Shown: positions 29,445 to 38,660, numbered from the stretch's first letter. The stretch is DNA of 64,000 bases from Streptococcus oralis subsp. tigurinus AZ_3a (GCA_000344275.1 AORU01000006.1:62001-126000), one strand, 5' to 3'. The notes: a model not told the origin generated them from the sequence alone. Translations and numbers: made by a program.

Positions 29445-31112
29445 TTATTCCACACTGAAAAGATATGGATATACAGGTTGTTGACCTTGGTGAATTTCTA
29501 CTTCAATATCTTCAAATTCTTCTGCGATTTCTTGGGCAATTTCATTGGCAAGTTCTTCGCTTCCATCTTCACCGACATAGAAAGTCACGATTTCACTATC
29601 TTCGTCCAACATATGTTTCAAGGTTTCTGTCAAGGTTTGGTGCATGTCAGGATTTGACACAAGGATTTTTCCATCGACCATACCAAGATTGTCATTTTCA
29701 TGGATCTCTAAGCCATCAATCGTTGTATCACGCACAGCTGTTGTGACGCTTCCGCTAACGACGTCGCCAAGGGCTGCAGTCATACGTTCTTGGTTTTCTT
29801 CGATAGACTTACTAGGATCAAAGGCAAGAAGACTTGTCAAACCTTGAGGAATTGTACGTGCTTCTACTACAACAGCTGGTTGTTCAAGCACTTCAGCCGC
29901 AGACTGAGCTGCCATAAAGATATTTTTGTTGTTCGGCAAGAAGATGATGTTGCGAGCATTAACCTGTTCAACAGCCTTGATAAAGTCTTCTGTTGAAGGG
30001 TTCATCGTCTGCCCGCCTTCGATAACATAATCCACACCTTGGGCACGGAAGATATCTGCTAAACCTTGACCAGCTACTACTGCGATAAGGGCATACTCTT
30101 TTGTTTTAACAGGCTTGTTGCCTTGAGTTGCTTCTTTTTCAACTTGCGCTTCGTGTTGATTACGCATGTTGTCCACTTTTACTTTGATCAAGCTACCATA
30201 TTTGAGACCTTCTTGCATGACAAGACCTGGATCTTCTGTATGGACGTGAACTTTGACGATTTCATCATCATTGACAACAAGGAGCGAGTCACCGAGTTCA
30301 TTCAAGTAGTTACGAAATTCATCGTAGTCAAAGTCCTTAGAATAAGTTGGACCTTGTTTGAGAGCTACCATGATCTCCGTACAGTAACCGAAGGTAATAT
30401 CCTCAGTTGCCACATGACCTGCTACAGACTTGTGGTGCTCTGCATTGATCATTTCACTCATGTTGGCAGGAGTAGCTACAAAGTCTTCAGAAGCACTGTA
30501 TTCACCAGTAAGAGCTGAAAGGAATCCTTCGTAGATGAAGACCAAACCTTGACCACCTGAGTCTACCACACCAACTTCCTTAAGGACTGGAAGCATTTCT
30601 GGTGTCTTAGCCAAAGCTGCTTTTGCGCCTTCCAAGGCTGCACGCATGACCTCAACAGCATCATCTGTCTCCTCGGCTTTTTTCTTAGCCCCAATAGCTG
30701 CTCCACGAGAAACAGTCAAAATAGTTCCTTCAACTGGTTTCATAACCGCTTTATAAGCTACTTCGACACCGGATTGGAAGGCAAGAGCCAAGTCTTGACC
30801 TGTTAATTCATCCTTTTCCTTGATAGCTTGGGAGAAGCCACGGAAGAGCTGAGATGTGATAACCCCTGAGTTCCCACGCGCACCCATCAAGAGACCTTTA
30901 GCAAGAATGCTCGCTACTTCTCCAACTGTAGAAGCAGGCTTGTCTGCTACTTCTTTCGCACCATTTTCAATGGTCATTCCCATGTTTGTCCCAGTATCTC
31001 CATCTGGAACTGGAAAGACGTTCAATGAATTGACATATTCTGCTTGCTTATTCAAACGAGTTGATGCAGCTTGCACCATCTCTTGGAATAAACTGGTAGT
31101 AATTTTTGACAC
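29445..31112 (-). CDS. fakA: Fatty acid kinase catalytic subunit FakA (DhaL/DAK2 domain)
   Basis: A 555-residue protein. The N-terminal DhaL domain has the ATP/metal motif PDGDTGTNMGMT near 36-47; a middle domain and a C-terminal domain rich in acidic residues follow. FakA phosphorylates fatty acids carried by FakB proteins so that they enter phospholipid synthesis. No FakB gene is in this window. The start codon is GTG at 31112 with GGAG seven bases upstream, two bases after the stop of the Asp23-family gene. Confidence 0.93.
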   Translation of the reverse strand: MSKITTSLFQEMVQAASTRLNKQAEYVNSLNVFPVPDGDTGTNMGMTIENGAKEVADKPASTVGEVASILAKGLLMGARGNSGVITSQLFRGFSQAIKEKDELTGQDLALAFQSGVEVAYKAVMKPVEGTILTVSRGAAIGAKKKAEETDDAVEVMRAALEGAKAALAKTPEMLPVLKEVGVVDSGGQGLVFIYEGFLSALTGEYSASEDFVATPANMSEMINAEHHKSVAGHVATEDITFGYCTEIMVALKQGPTYSKDFDYDEFRNYLNELGDSLLVVNDDEIVKVHVHTEDPGLVMQEGLKYGSLIKVKVDNMRNQHEAQVEKEATQGNKPVKTKEYALIAVVAGQGLADIFRAQGVDYVIEGGQTMNPSTEDFIKAVEQVNARNIIFLPNNKNIFMAAQSAAEVLEQPAVVVEARTIPQGLTSLLAFDPSKSIEENQERMTAALGDVVSGSVTTAVRDTTIDGLEIHENDNLGMVDGKILVSNPDMHQTLTETLKHMLDEDSEIVTFYVGEDGSEELANEIAQEIAEEFEDIEVEIHQGQQPVYPYLFSVE

Positions 31113-31114
31113 GA

Positions 31115-31480
31115 TTATTCTCCTACAACTTTGATATTTTGAATGTAGACATTCACAGTCTGAGCAGTAATTCCTAGTTGATTTTCTAAACTAAAACGAA
31201 CACGCTCCTGAATGTTTTTTGACACTTCGCTTATCTTTACTCCGTAGCTCAACACGGTATAAACATCAACTGCGATGCTACCATCTTCGGCTGCCTTCAC
31301 GACAACACCCTTAGAATAATTTTCCTTACCAAGGAGGGCTTGAAAATTGTCCTTGAGGGCATTTTTACTAGCCATACCGACCACTCCAAAAATCTCAGTT
31401 GCGGCACCACCTACTACGGTTGCAATCACTTCATCTGTCAGTTCGATTTGACCATCTTTTGTATTAATTTTTACAGTCAT
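31115..31480 (-). CDS. Asp23/Gls24-family protein
   Basis: A 121-residue protein of the DUF322/Asp23 family (GQIELTDEVIATVVGGAATEIFG, then GSIAVDVYTVLSYGVKISEV). It is consistently found before fakA in Firmicutes and may act at the membrane in lipid or cell-envelope stress. It has GAGG upstream and is cotranscribed with fakA (two-base gap). Confidence 0.92.
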   Translation of the reverse strand: MTVKINTKDGQIELTDEVIATVVGGAATEIFGVVGMASKNALKDNFQALLGKENYSKGVVVKAAEDGSIAVDVYTVLSYGVKISEVSKNIQERVRFSLENQLGITAQTVNVYIQNIKVVGE

Positions 31481-31599
31481 TTTTTTTACCTCAACTAGTT
31501 GATACTCTATTTTATCATATTTCAGCCCAAGTGTAAAAGCAGAATGCTGTATCGGCGGATATTTACTCTATTTTTCAAATGATTTTATCCTTAGAGCAA

Positions 31600-31625
31600 A
31601 AGAAAAAGACCTAAACGGTCTTTTC
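31600..31625 (-). terminator. rpmB terminator
   Basis: Minus strand stem AAAAGACC / GGTCTTTT with a five-base loop followed by a T-rich tail. Confidence 0.75.
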
Positions 31626-31632
31626 ATTTTTA

Positions 31633-31821
31633 TTAAACGCGTTCAACTTTACCTGATTTCAAAGCACGAGCTGAAGCCCAAACTTTTTTAGGTTTACCAT
31701 CGATAAGAACAGTAACTTTTTGAAGGTTTGGTTTTACGGCACGTTTTGTTTGGTTCATCGCGTGTGAACGGTTGTTTCCTGATACAGTCTTACGACCTGT
31801 AAAGTAACATACTTTAGCCAT
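31633..31821 (-). CDS. rpmB: 50S ribosomal protein L28
   Basis: A 62-residue L28 ([20 protein letters not shown] start, [12 protein letters not shown] end). It has a single Cys, so the zinc-ribbon form is absent. It is monocistronic with its own terminator and diverges in timing from the fakA unit, from which it is separated by about 150 bases. Confidence 0.97.
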   Translation of the reverse strand: MAKVCYFTGRKTVSGNNRSHAMNQTKRAVKPNLQKVTVLIDGKPKKVWASARALKSGKVERV

Positions 31822-31927
31822 TGTGTTTTCCTCCTATTAGATCTAATATAGCGGATGTGCTAGCACCACATACCGTACTATGTTATCACACTTTCTCTAT
31901 TTTGGCAAGGAAATTAGGAGACTTTTT

Positions 31928-32602
31928 TTATTTAACGTAAACAACTCCAAGTTTACCAAAAGCAACTTCCCCACGAATAATCAAGGTTTTGTTTGTTGGG
32001 GCTACAGGAGCATCTGCCTTAGCTGCACCAAAGGATGTTTCTACTTTCAAGTCTACACGCCAGTGTTGTGGGACATAGACTGTTGCATTTCCGAAGGCAA
32101 CTTCAATATTTAAAGTCGCAAAATCGCCTAACATCTCTGCATTGTCATAGTAGATTTTAGCATCTCCAAAAGCAACTTCCACTTGGTCGTCTACAATATC
32201 TTGATCTTGCTTATAGAAAGTCCCGCTTCCAAATACGACTTCCTTATCTGTAATGACTGTTTTTTCTCCATTGTACCACCACTTTTTTTCATGCCAGAAC
32301 TTACTTGAATGTGTCAGATAACCAACACCGAGTACCACTAAGATGCTAGCCCAGATGAGAGAATGATTAGGCACCGGCAACAAGTCATAAGCGTAATTTG
32401 CAATGATGAGCGCCAGTAAACCTGTAAAAACTGCCGCAGTTAGATGGCGTCTAAGGATGGACTCAATGGACTTATAAGCAAAAAAAACAATTCCTAGCAA
32501 AGGCCATATCTTACCATCCAAAGAAGGAATGCCAAAATTTCCTTGCAGCAAGATCCAAGCTGCTAAAACCAATAAAACAATACCAAATGCTTTCTTTTTC
32601 AT
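31928..32602 (-). CDS. LiaF-like membrane protein
   Basis: A 224-residue protein with about four short transmembrane segments in the N-terminal 100 residues. A C-terminal domain of repeated VAFG(D/N/K)A- and SFGAAKADAP-like turns follows, typical of the LiaF/DUF2154 beta-helical domain. LiaF inhibits the LiaRS envelope-stress system in relatives, but here the gene follows a LytTR regulator by five bases. The two therefore probably form a regulator plus membrane-bound partner. The start has GAGG upstream. Confidence 0.85.
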   Translation of the reverse strand: MKKKAFGIVLLVLAAWILLQGNFGIPSLDGKIWPLLGIVFFAYKSIESILRRHLTAAVFTGLLALIIANYAYDLLPVPNHSLIWASILVVLGVGYLTHSSKFWHEKKWWYNGEKTVITDKEVVFGSGTFYKQDQDIVDDQVEVAFGDAKIYYDNAEMLGDFATLNIEVAFGNATVYVPQHWRVDLKVETSFGAAKADAPVAPTNKTLIIRGEVAFGKLGVVYVK

Positions 32603-32607
32603 GTTTT

Positions 32608-33054
32608 TTACCTCATGTTTCTTAGATTTTCTTTTAGGAGGGATTGGTAATGCCGTGAGACATGAACCTCCTTGTGCGTCTGATAAAAGGAAATGGTGCC
32701 CGTTCCTGAAAAGGACTTGTCCACTGAGTAAATCTGACGGATGTTTGCGATCGTTGACTTGGACACTCGACTAAAATAACGAGGTAAGATGGACTCCAAC
32801 TCATAGAGCTTGAGGCGAACCTCATAGGCTTCCTTCTGGGTATGAGCGTAAATCTTGCTCCCTTCTGTTTCAAAGAAGAGGATTTCCGATAGGTCTAGAT
32901 AATATTCACCTGTCCCCTTGTAAAAAGTCAACCTCGGAGCCTTTGACTCTTGCAAAAGCCGTTGCAAGTCTGCAATTTCATCTGTCAAAGTGGGGGTCTT
33001 GATGACAATTTCAGTCTCCTCTAAATTGTCGTCAATCTCAATTCGTAACTTCAT
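32608..33054 (-). CDS. LytTR-family DNA-binding regulator
   Basis: A 148-residue protein with a short N-terminal region (about 1-45) and a LytTR domain (about 48-148; FETEGSKIYAHT, RVSKSTIANIRQI). It lacks a receiver domain, as in stand-alone LytTR systems of streptococci such as HdrR and BrsR, which are held in check by a membrane partner. The ATG at 33054 with AGGAG five bases upstream is preferred to a GTG one codon earlier. The upstream direct repeats suggest autoregulation. Confidence 0.9.
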   Translation of the reverse strand: MKLRIEIDDNLEETEIVIKTPTLTDEIADLQRLLQESKAPRLTFYKGTGEYYLDLSEILFFETEGSKIYAHTQKEAYEVRLKLYELESILPRYFSRVSKSTIANIRQIYSVDKSFSGTGTISFYQTHKEVHVSRHYQSLLKENLRNMR

Positions 33055-33074
33055 CACATCTCCTTTCTGACTCT

Positions 33075-33143
33075 ACTATATCAAAGCTAAGTTAGGAATA
33101 CAAGGGTAAAAAAGCAAGTGGTCTATATGAAGCAGTAAGTGGT
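33075..33143 (-). promoter_or_regulatory. LytTR gene promoter with 21-base-spaced direct repeats
   Basis: Minus strand TTGTAT (33098-33103) and TATAGT (33075-33080) are spaced by 17 bases. Upstream, ACCACTTGC (33114-33122) and ACCACTTAC (33135-33143) are direct repeats exactly 21 bases apart, the two-turn spacing of LytTR-domain binding sites. A longer inverted pair TAAGTTAGG / CCTAACTTA flanks the region. Confidence 0.65.
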
Positions 33144-33167
33144 TGTAGGACCAGCCTAACTTACATG

Positions 33168-33671
33168 TTAGAATAGGAAGAAAAGGAACCCCCACAACAG
33201 ACCGCAGACATAGCCAACCAAGACGTCCTTTGGATAATGCACACCACCTAATACTCGGACCAAGGCTAAGACTCCTGAGCAAATAAGCAAGATCATTCCG
33301 ATCAAAGTCCAAGCATGGAAATAGGCCATGGAGATGATAGTTGCCGAAAAGACATGACGACTGGGCATAGACTGTCCCGAACTATCCTTGTCAAGCAGGG
33401 GACTGATGTCCCAAGTTTCATAAGGGCGTGGGTGATTGATTTTCTTACGAAACAGGGACAAAATCACAAAACCTGATGCAGGAATAAGCACATAAACCCC
33501 AACTTGCTGACCCAATCCTAGTTGCAGGTAAGTGGTGACTAGCAAGATCAGATAGACCAAGGGCATGGCGACTGTCATCAAGCGATTAAAACTGCGTAAC
33601 AGAAATAGAAGGGTGGGATGGCTGGTGAGCCTGGAGCTGATATTTTGATACCATTCTTGATAATTTTTCAT
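33168..33671 (-). CDS. PAP2-family membrane phosphatase
   Basis: A 167-residue protein with about five transmembrane segments and the three phosphatase motifs: K77-x-x-x-x-R82-P83 (KINHPRP), PSRH (103-106) and R139-(x5)-H145-(x3)-D149 (RVLGGVHYPKD). Likely substrates are undecaprenyl pyrophosphate or phosphatidic-acid-type lipids. It lies just upstream of the LytTR pair on the same strand, but the LytTR promoter separates them. Confidence 0.92.
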   Translation of the reverse strand: MKNYQEWYQNISSRLTSHPTLLFLLRSFNRLMTVAMPLVYLILLVTTYLQLGLGQQVGVYVLIPASGFVILSLFRKKINHPRPYETWDISPLLDKDSSGQSMPSRHVFSATIISMAYFHAWTLIGMILLICSGVLALVRVLGGVHYPKDVLVGYVCGLLWGFLFFLF

Positions 33672-33738
33672 TTATAATTCTCATTCATTACCTTGTTTTC
33701 GTCTACTGGTGAGACGTTTGTCTTCTAGTATAGTGCAG

Positions 33739-33765
33739 AAAAAGAAGGCCGTCAAGCCTTCTTTT
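33739..33765 (-). terminator. Terminator of the MarR/ABC exporter operon
   Basis: Minus strand stem AAGAAGGC / GCCTTCTT followed by TTTTTC, just after the stop of the second ABC exporter gene. Confidence 0.75.
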
Positions 33766-33768
33766 GAT

Positions 33769-35529
33769 TTATTCTTCTGCTTCGTCTTCTGTAAATTGAC
33801 TATTGTACAAGTCGGCGTAGAAGCCACCTTGCGCCATCAACTCCTCGTGATTGCCTTGCTCGATGATATTGCCATCTTTCATGACAAGAATCAAATCGGC
33901 ATTACGAATAGTTGACAAGCGGTGGGCGATGACAAAGGAAGTTCTGCCTTCCATCAAACGGTCCATGGCTTTTTGAATCAACTCCTCTGTACGTGTGTCA
34001 ACTGAGGATGTCGCTTCATCCAAAATCAAGAGCGGTGCATCCTTGAGAAGCGCACGAGCAATGGTCAAGAGCTGTTTTTGTCCAACAGACAAGGTTACGG
34101 TATCATCCAAAATAGTATCGTAACCATCTGGCAAAGTCATGATAAAGTGGTGGATTCCCACAGCCTTGCTGGCTTCCATCATTCGTTCATCACTGATGCC
34201 CGTTTGATTGTAGATGAGATTATCTCGAATGGTTCCTTCAAAGAGCCAAGTATCTTGCAAAACCATTGAAAAGGCATCATGTACTTCTGAGCGCTTCATA
34301 TCCTTGGTATCGACACCATCGATACGGATACTTCCCTTATCAATCTCATAGAACTTCATCAAAAGATTGACAATGGTTGTCTTACCAGCTCCAGTAGGTC
34401 CAACGATAGCGACCTTCTGACCTGCATGAGCTGTCGCAGAAAAGTCATGGATGATGGTGCGTTCTGGTGTATAACCAAAGGACACATGATCAAAGACCAC
34501 TTCTCCTCTCATGCCAGTCAATTGTCTTTCCTTATGGGATTCATCCTGCATCTCAGCTTCACCTAGAAATTCAAAGACACGTCCCATGGCTGCACTCGCT
34601 TGTTGTAAGCTGGTAATCCCTTGGGCAATCTGTGACAGGGGTTGGGAGAAGGTCCGTACGTAAACCATAAAGGCTACAATAACCCCGATAGTGATATGCC
34701 CTTCTAACGCCAGCGCGGCACCAACGATGATGACCAAAACATAGCTAAAATTCCCAACAAAGAACATGGCTGGCATCATGATACCAGAGATAAACTGAGA
34801 TTTCCAGATGCTGTCGTGCAAGTTTTGGTTTAAACCTGCAAATTTCGCTTTGGAGGTGTCCACTGCGTTGTAGCTGGTCACTACATTATGGCCAGAGTAC
34901 ATCTCTTCCACATAACCATTGACGGCCGCTAGATTATTTTGTTGGGCTTTAAAATAACCCTGTGACTTGGCCATGATTACGGAAACCGCCGCAAAACCAA
35001 CAAGGGTTGATACAACGGTTACCAATGCCAAAATCCAGTTCATCCCAAACATGGTCACCAAGACAGCAATCAACAAGAAACTAGCTGAAAGAACTGTCCC
35101 TAGACTTTGGTTGAGAGATTGCGCTGCTGTATCCACATCATTGGTCACGCGCGAAAGGGTATCTCCTTGTGAATGACGGTCAAAATAGCCAAGTGGCAAA
35201 CGATTAATCTTTTCAGCGATAGCCGTCCGCAAGCGTTTTGAAAAATGTTGGATACTCGTTGAAAAGATATAGGCCTGTGTATAGTTAAGGATGGCGCCAA
35301 ATACATAGAGAATCACTAAAAAGCTAGCAATACTTGACACAGCTACCAAGTCGATTTCTGTAGCCAAGCCATCTGAAATCAAGTTAGTAATTTCTTTAAT
35401 CTTAGTTGGACCATAAACGGTAATGATGCTTGAAATGATTGCAGCCACAACTGCTAGTAGGAGAGGGAGTTGGAGGCCTGCCATATAAGGTTTGCACTGT
35501 TTCCAGACCGAAACTTTTTTATTTTCCAT
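33769..35529 (-). CDS. ABC multidrug exporter half-transporter (canonical nucleotide site)
   Basis: A 586-residue protein with six transmembrane segments (about 18-310) and an ATPase domain. Walker A is GPTGAGKTT, the signature is LSVGQKQ (non-canonical, V for G), and Walker B LLILDEATSSVD keeps the catalytic Glu. The ATG at 35529 has GGAGG upstream and overlaps the partner gene by 11 bases; the longer frame has no ribosome site. With its partner it forms an asymmetric heterodimeric exporter (LmrCD/BmrCD class). Confidence 0.93.
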   Translation of the reverse strand: MENKKVSVWKQCKPYMAGLQLPLLLAVVAAIISSIITVYGPTKIKEITNLISDGLATEIDLVAVSSIASFLVILYVFGAILNYTQAYIFSTSIQHFSKRLRTAIAEKINRLPLGYFDRHSQGDTLSRVTNDVDTAAQSLNQSLGTVLSASFLLIAVLVTMFGMNWILALVTVVSTLVGFAAVSVIMAKSQGYFKAQQNNLAAVNGYVEEMYSGHNVVTSYNAVDTSKAKFAGLNQNLHDSIWKSQFISGIMMPAMFFVGNFSYVLVIIVGAALALEGHITIGVIVAFMVYVRTFSQPLSQIAQGITSLQQASAAMGRVFEFLGEAEMQDESHKERQLTGMRGEVVFDHVSFGYTPERTIIHDFSATAHAGQKVAIVGPTGAGKTTIVNLLMKFYEIDKGSIRIDGVDTKDMKRSEVHDAFSMVLQDTWLFEGTIRDNLIYNQTGISDERMMEASKAVGIHHFIMTLPDGYDTILDDTVTLSVGQKQLLTIARALLKDAPLLILDEATSSVDTRTEELIQKAMDRLMEGRTSFVIAHRLSTIRNADLILVMKDGNIIEQGNHEELMAQGGFYADLYNSQFTEDEAEE

Positions 35530-37288
35530 GTTCCAATTCCTCCTTCGATAGTTGTGAGTAGGCAATTTCTTGGTAGACTTCGTTGGTTGCAAGAAGTTCC
35601 TTGTGGGTGCCTTGTCCCACGACTTTACCTTGATCCAAAACTAAGATCAGGTCGGCGTCCATAATGGTAGAAATCCGTTGCGCTACGATGAGCTTGGTCA
35701 TGGATTTTGTTTTCTCAGCTAGCTCTTGGCGAAGGACACGATCTGTCTTGTAGTCCAAGGCTGAGAAAGAGTCATCAAAGATGAGAATCTCTGGTTTACG
35801 AGCCAAGGCACGCGCAATGGCCAAACGCTGTCTTTGACCTCCTGAGAAGTTGGTTCCACCTTGGGCTACTTCTGATGCAAGACCTGCTTCCTTATCCTCG
35901 ATAAAGGTTTTAGACTGGGCCAATTCTAGAGCTTGCCACATAGCAGCTTCGCTTAGAGGAGTTTCTTTGCTCTTACCAAAGTCTAAGTTCCCCTTGACAT
36001 CTCCAGAGAAGAGCACAGCTTTTTGTGGAATATAGCCGACCTTATTGCGCAAATCTTCCAAGTCATAATCTTGCACATTAACTCCGTCCACTAGGATTTC
36101 TCCATCTGAAACGTCGTAAAAACGAGGCAAGAGGTTGACAAGCGTAGATTTACCAGAACCAGTCGATCCGATGAAGGCCACGGTTTGACCCGCTTCTGCT
36201 TTGAAAGTGACATGTTCCACGACTGCTTCAGAGTTTTTAGAGTAGCGGAAAGTCACATCACGAAATTCCACTTGCCCTTGAACTGAGGGGTCCGCTGTCT
36301 GTGCTTGACTAGGATTTTCAATAGAAGAATGCAAATCCAATACTTGATTGATACGTCCTGCCGAAACCAAGGTACGAGGAAGAACGATAAAGAGTGCTCC
36401 CATGAGAAGGAAGCCCATCACGACCTGCATAGCATAAGACATGAAGACCACCATATCACTAAAGAGTGGCAGACGTTCTGTCAAACTTGCATCGTTGATG
36501 ATATAGGCACCAATCCAGTAAATGGCTAAACTCAATCCACTGGAAATTGCCATCATGATCGGGTTCATAATCGCCATCAATCGATTGACAAAGAGATTGA
36601 GACGTGTTACCTCATCGTTGGCTGCTTCAAATTTCTTATCTTGGTAATCCTCGGCATTGTATGCACGAACAACTCGAATCCCAGTCAAACTTTCACGAGT
36701 GATACTATTGAGTTTATCTGTCAATTTTTGGATGACCGATTGTTTTGGAAAGGCCAGAGTCATGAGAACGGTGGTCATCAAAACATTCACAATAACAGCT
36801 ACAACGACTGCCCAGAGCCAGTATTCCGATTTTCCAAGAATTTTCCCAATGGCCCAAATAGCCATAATTGGCCCACGAGTAACCACTTGCAAGCCCATGG
36901 TAAAGAGCATCTGTATTTGGGTAATATCATTAGTCGTCCGAGTCAAGAGACTTGGGATTGAAAAACGTTTGATCTCCGTCTGTGAAAAATCCAAAACGCG
37001 ATGAAATACGTCAGTGCGTAGATGGGTTGTATAGGATGCTGCAACGCGAGCAGCAAAGAAACCAACCATAACAGATGAAAAGAAAGCCAATAAAGACAAA
37101 CCAATCATCTTCGCAGCTGGTGACCAGAGTGCATCCATCTGTGTCCCTGACGTTCCGAGTAATTCTGTAATTTGCGAAATGTAGGTCGGTACCTCTAACT
37201 CGAGATAGACCGAGAAACAAGTGAAAAGAATCGTAAGGACAATCATCCCCCACTCTTTTCCTGTAATACGTTTAGCGAGTTTTTTCAT
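35519..37288 (-). CDS. ABC multidrug exporter half-transporter (degenerate nucleotide site)
   Basis: A 589-residue protein with six transmembrane segments and an ATPase domain carrying Walker A GSTGSGKST and signature FSGGQRQRLAIARAL. Walker B is EILIFDDSFSALD, where Asp replaces the catalytic Glu. That is the known hallmark of the degenerate site in heterodimeric exporters. It overlaps the MarR gene by 17 bases and its partner by 11, so three genes are translationally coupled. The substrates are unknown drugs or peptides. Confidence 0.93.
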   Translation of the reverse strand: MKKLAKRITGKEWGMIVLTILFTCFSVYLELEVPTYISQITELLGTSGTQMDALWSPAAKMIGLSLLAFFSSVMVGFFAARVAASYTTHLRTDVFHRVLDFSQTEIKRFSIPSLLTRTTNDITQIQMLFTMGLQVVTRGPIMAIWAIGKILGKSEYWLWAVVVAVIVNVLMTTVLMTLAFPKQSVIQKLTDKLNSITRESLTGIRVVRAYNAEDYQDKKFEAANDEVTRLNLFVNRLMAIMNPIMMAISSGLSLAIYWIGAYIINDASLTERLPLFSDMVVFMSYAMQVVMGFLLMGALFIVLPRTLVSAGRINQVLDLHSSIENPSQAQTADPSVQGQVEFRDVTFRYSKNSEAVVEHVTFKAEAGQTVAFIGSTGSGKSTLVNLLPRFYDVSDGEILVDGVNVQDYDLEDLRNKVGYIPQKAVLFSGDVKGNLDFGKSKETPLSEAAMWQALELAQSKTFIEDKEAGLASEVAQGGTNFSGGQRQRLAIARALARKPEILIFDDSFSALDYKTDRVLRQELAEKTKSMTKLIVAQRISTIMDADLILVLDQGKVVGQGTHKELLATNEVYQEIAYSQLSKEELEHGK

Positions 37289-37733
37289 TCTCTCCTCCTA
37301 TCTTCTCAACATTTTCTTGCAACTGACTGAGGACCTTTTCAAAGATTGCCAAGTCGGACTTTGAAACACCCTCTAGCAGACTCTGATCAATCCGATCAAA
37401 AAAAGCCTTAACTTCTTGCATCTGCGAACGCGATTTATCCGTCAAGCGAACAAACTTTGCCCGCTTATCACTCGGGCTGGCCTCTAGCTCAACCAAACCA
37501 TTTTGTACCATGCGCTTGACTAGATTACTCGCAACAGATTTAGTAATATTGAGTTCCTGCTCGATATCCTTAATTAAGACCAGATTTTCAGACTGTTCTT
37601 GGCAATCTAAAAAACGCAGAACCTGCCCTTGCGGTCCACCCATAAATTCAATGCCACATCGCTTAGCTTCTTTCTGTACCATCAGATGAACCTGGTGTCC
37701 AAAACGTTTGAACATTAACATCGGCTTGTCCAT
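37272..37733 (-). CDS. MarR-family transcriptional regulator
   Basis: A 153-residue winged-helix regulator: N-terminal dimer helix, HTH about 45-75 (IEQELNITKSVASNLVKRMV) and wing with DKRAKFVRLT. It heads the operon of the two ABC exporter genes and likely represses it, relief coming from ligand binding. Three near-identical operators lie in the promoter region. The start has AAAGGAG upstream. Confidence 0.92.
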   Translation of the reverse strand: MDKPMLMFKRFGHQVHLMVQKEAKRCGIEFMGGPQGQVLRFLDCQEQSENLVLIKDIEQELNITKSVASNLVKRMVQNGLVELEASPSDKRAKFVRLTDKSRSQMQEVKAFFDRIDQSLLEGVSKSDLAIFEKVLSQLQENVEKIGGENEKTR

Positions 37734-37759
37734 GATTGCTCCTTTCTCACGATAAATAT

Positions 37760-37847
37760 AGTTCCCAGGAGAACTACTTAAGTTTCCATGAGAACTATTT
37801 TATCATTTTCAGAAAAGATGTCAAGAAAAAAGTTTCCAAGAGAACTA
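37760..37847 (-). promoter_or_regulatory. MarR operon promoter with three operator copies
   Basis: Three 17-base copies of AGTTYCCAnGAGAACTA lie at 37760-37776, 37781-37797 and 37831-37847, each an imperfect palindrome. The minus-strand promoter TTGACA (37819-37824) and TAAAAT (37797-37802) is flanked by the second and third copies. Copies one and two are 21 bases apart. Confidence 0.8.
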
Positions 37848-37859
37848 TTTTAGTTTAAA

Positions 37860-37888
37860 TTGACATTAGGCAATATTTTTTCTATAAT
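37860..37888 (+). promoter_or_regulatory. Divergent promoter for the DUF4190-like membrane protein
   Basis: TTGACA (37860-37865) and TATAAT (37883-37888), both consensus, spaced 17 bases. The third MarR-type operator ends 12 bases upstream, so the regulator could affect this promoter too. Confidence 0.8.
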
Positions 37889-37946
37889 AAGCACTAACTA
37901 CTGTGGATAGAAATCCATTCACTCGATGAAGGGAGAAAACTTTCAA

Positions 37947-38615
37947 ATGAAACCAGAAGAACAAAGAGTTTTAGGGATTTTAGCAACCATTTTTGGAGCC
38001 ATCGCACTTTTAGGATCTTGGATCCCGTTTATTAACTATCTATCGTTTTTCATCGCTATTGTCGCGTTGATCTTAGGTATTATCGGACTTATTGCCAATC
38101 TCAAAAAACGGAAAACAATGGCCATTATCGGAACATCCTTGTCAATTGCTTCTATTATACTCTTCCTTACGACCCAAATGTTGTATGCTAATGTCTACAA
38201 AGAGTTTGTCAGAGAGTTTAACCGTTCCTATAGAGAAGCTAGCTCCTCAATGGAACGCGACTTGACAGATGATACCATTGATTCACTCCCTGAAGAGGAG
38301 GAAGAAGACGATACCTTCACTTGGACCCAAGAACAGTTCGACGCTTTAATCGAAGGTGACCTTGATAACAAAGGAAAAGGTGGTACCAATTACAAGGATA
38401 TTATCAAAAAACACGGACTGCCAGACTCCGAGTTTGATTCCACTATTGGGGGATACGATACGAGAAAAGTCACCTATATCTCTATTGGTGACAATATCAA
38501 GACTGTTACCTTAACTTTTGCAAAACAGGACAATGGTCAACTCTTACTAGTTCATAAAATAGCTGTAGGCCTAGGAGAAAGCCAGCAGCAAAGAGATTCT
38601 GGTTCCAGAATCTAA
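37947..38615 (+). CDS. Membrane protein with DUF4190-like N-terminus and C-terminal SmpA-like domain
   Basis: A 222-residue protein. Two close hydrophobic segments (about 8-55) form a DUF4190-like hairpin, and a third lies at about 62-82. An acidic linker (LPEEEEEDD) then leads to an exported or cytoplasmic domain with YKDIIKKHGLPDSEF, which resembles the small BLIP/SmpA fold. The ATG at 37947 follows GGGAG; an upstream ATG at 37926 has no ribosome site. It is divergent from the MarR operon. The function is unknown. Confidence 0.75.
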   Translation: MKPEEQRVLGILATIFGAIALLGSWIPFINYLSFFIAIVALILGIIGLIANLKKRKTMAIIGTSLSIASIILFLTTQMLYANVYKEFVREFNRSYREASSSMERDLTDDTIDSLPEEEEEDDTFTWTQEQFDALIEGDLDNKGKGGTNYKDIIKKHGLPDSEFDSTIGGYDTRKVTYISIGDNIKTVTLTFAKQDNGQLLLVHKIAVGLGESQQQRDSGSRI

Positions 38616-38625
38616 TCTCAAATAT

Positions 38626-38660
38626 AAAAAGCGAACAGACTTGCTAGCTGTTCGCTTTTT
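38626..38660 (+). terminator. Bidirectional terminator between the membrane protein gene and yebC
   Basis: Perfect 13-base stem AAAAAGCGAACAG / CTGTTCGCTTTTT with a nine-base loop. Confidence 0.88.

Noticed and set aside
35519..37288. Asp-for-Glu Walker B change as an inactivating mutation
   Set aside because: One degenerate site is normal for heterodimeric ABC exporters, and the partner keeps its Glu.
37760..37847. Three 17-base repeats as a small CRISPR array
   Set aside because: Repeats are too short, spacers are of unequal length (4 and 33 bases), and they overlap a promoter next to a MarR gene. Operators explain them.
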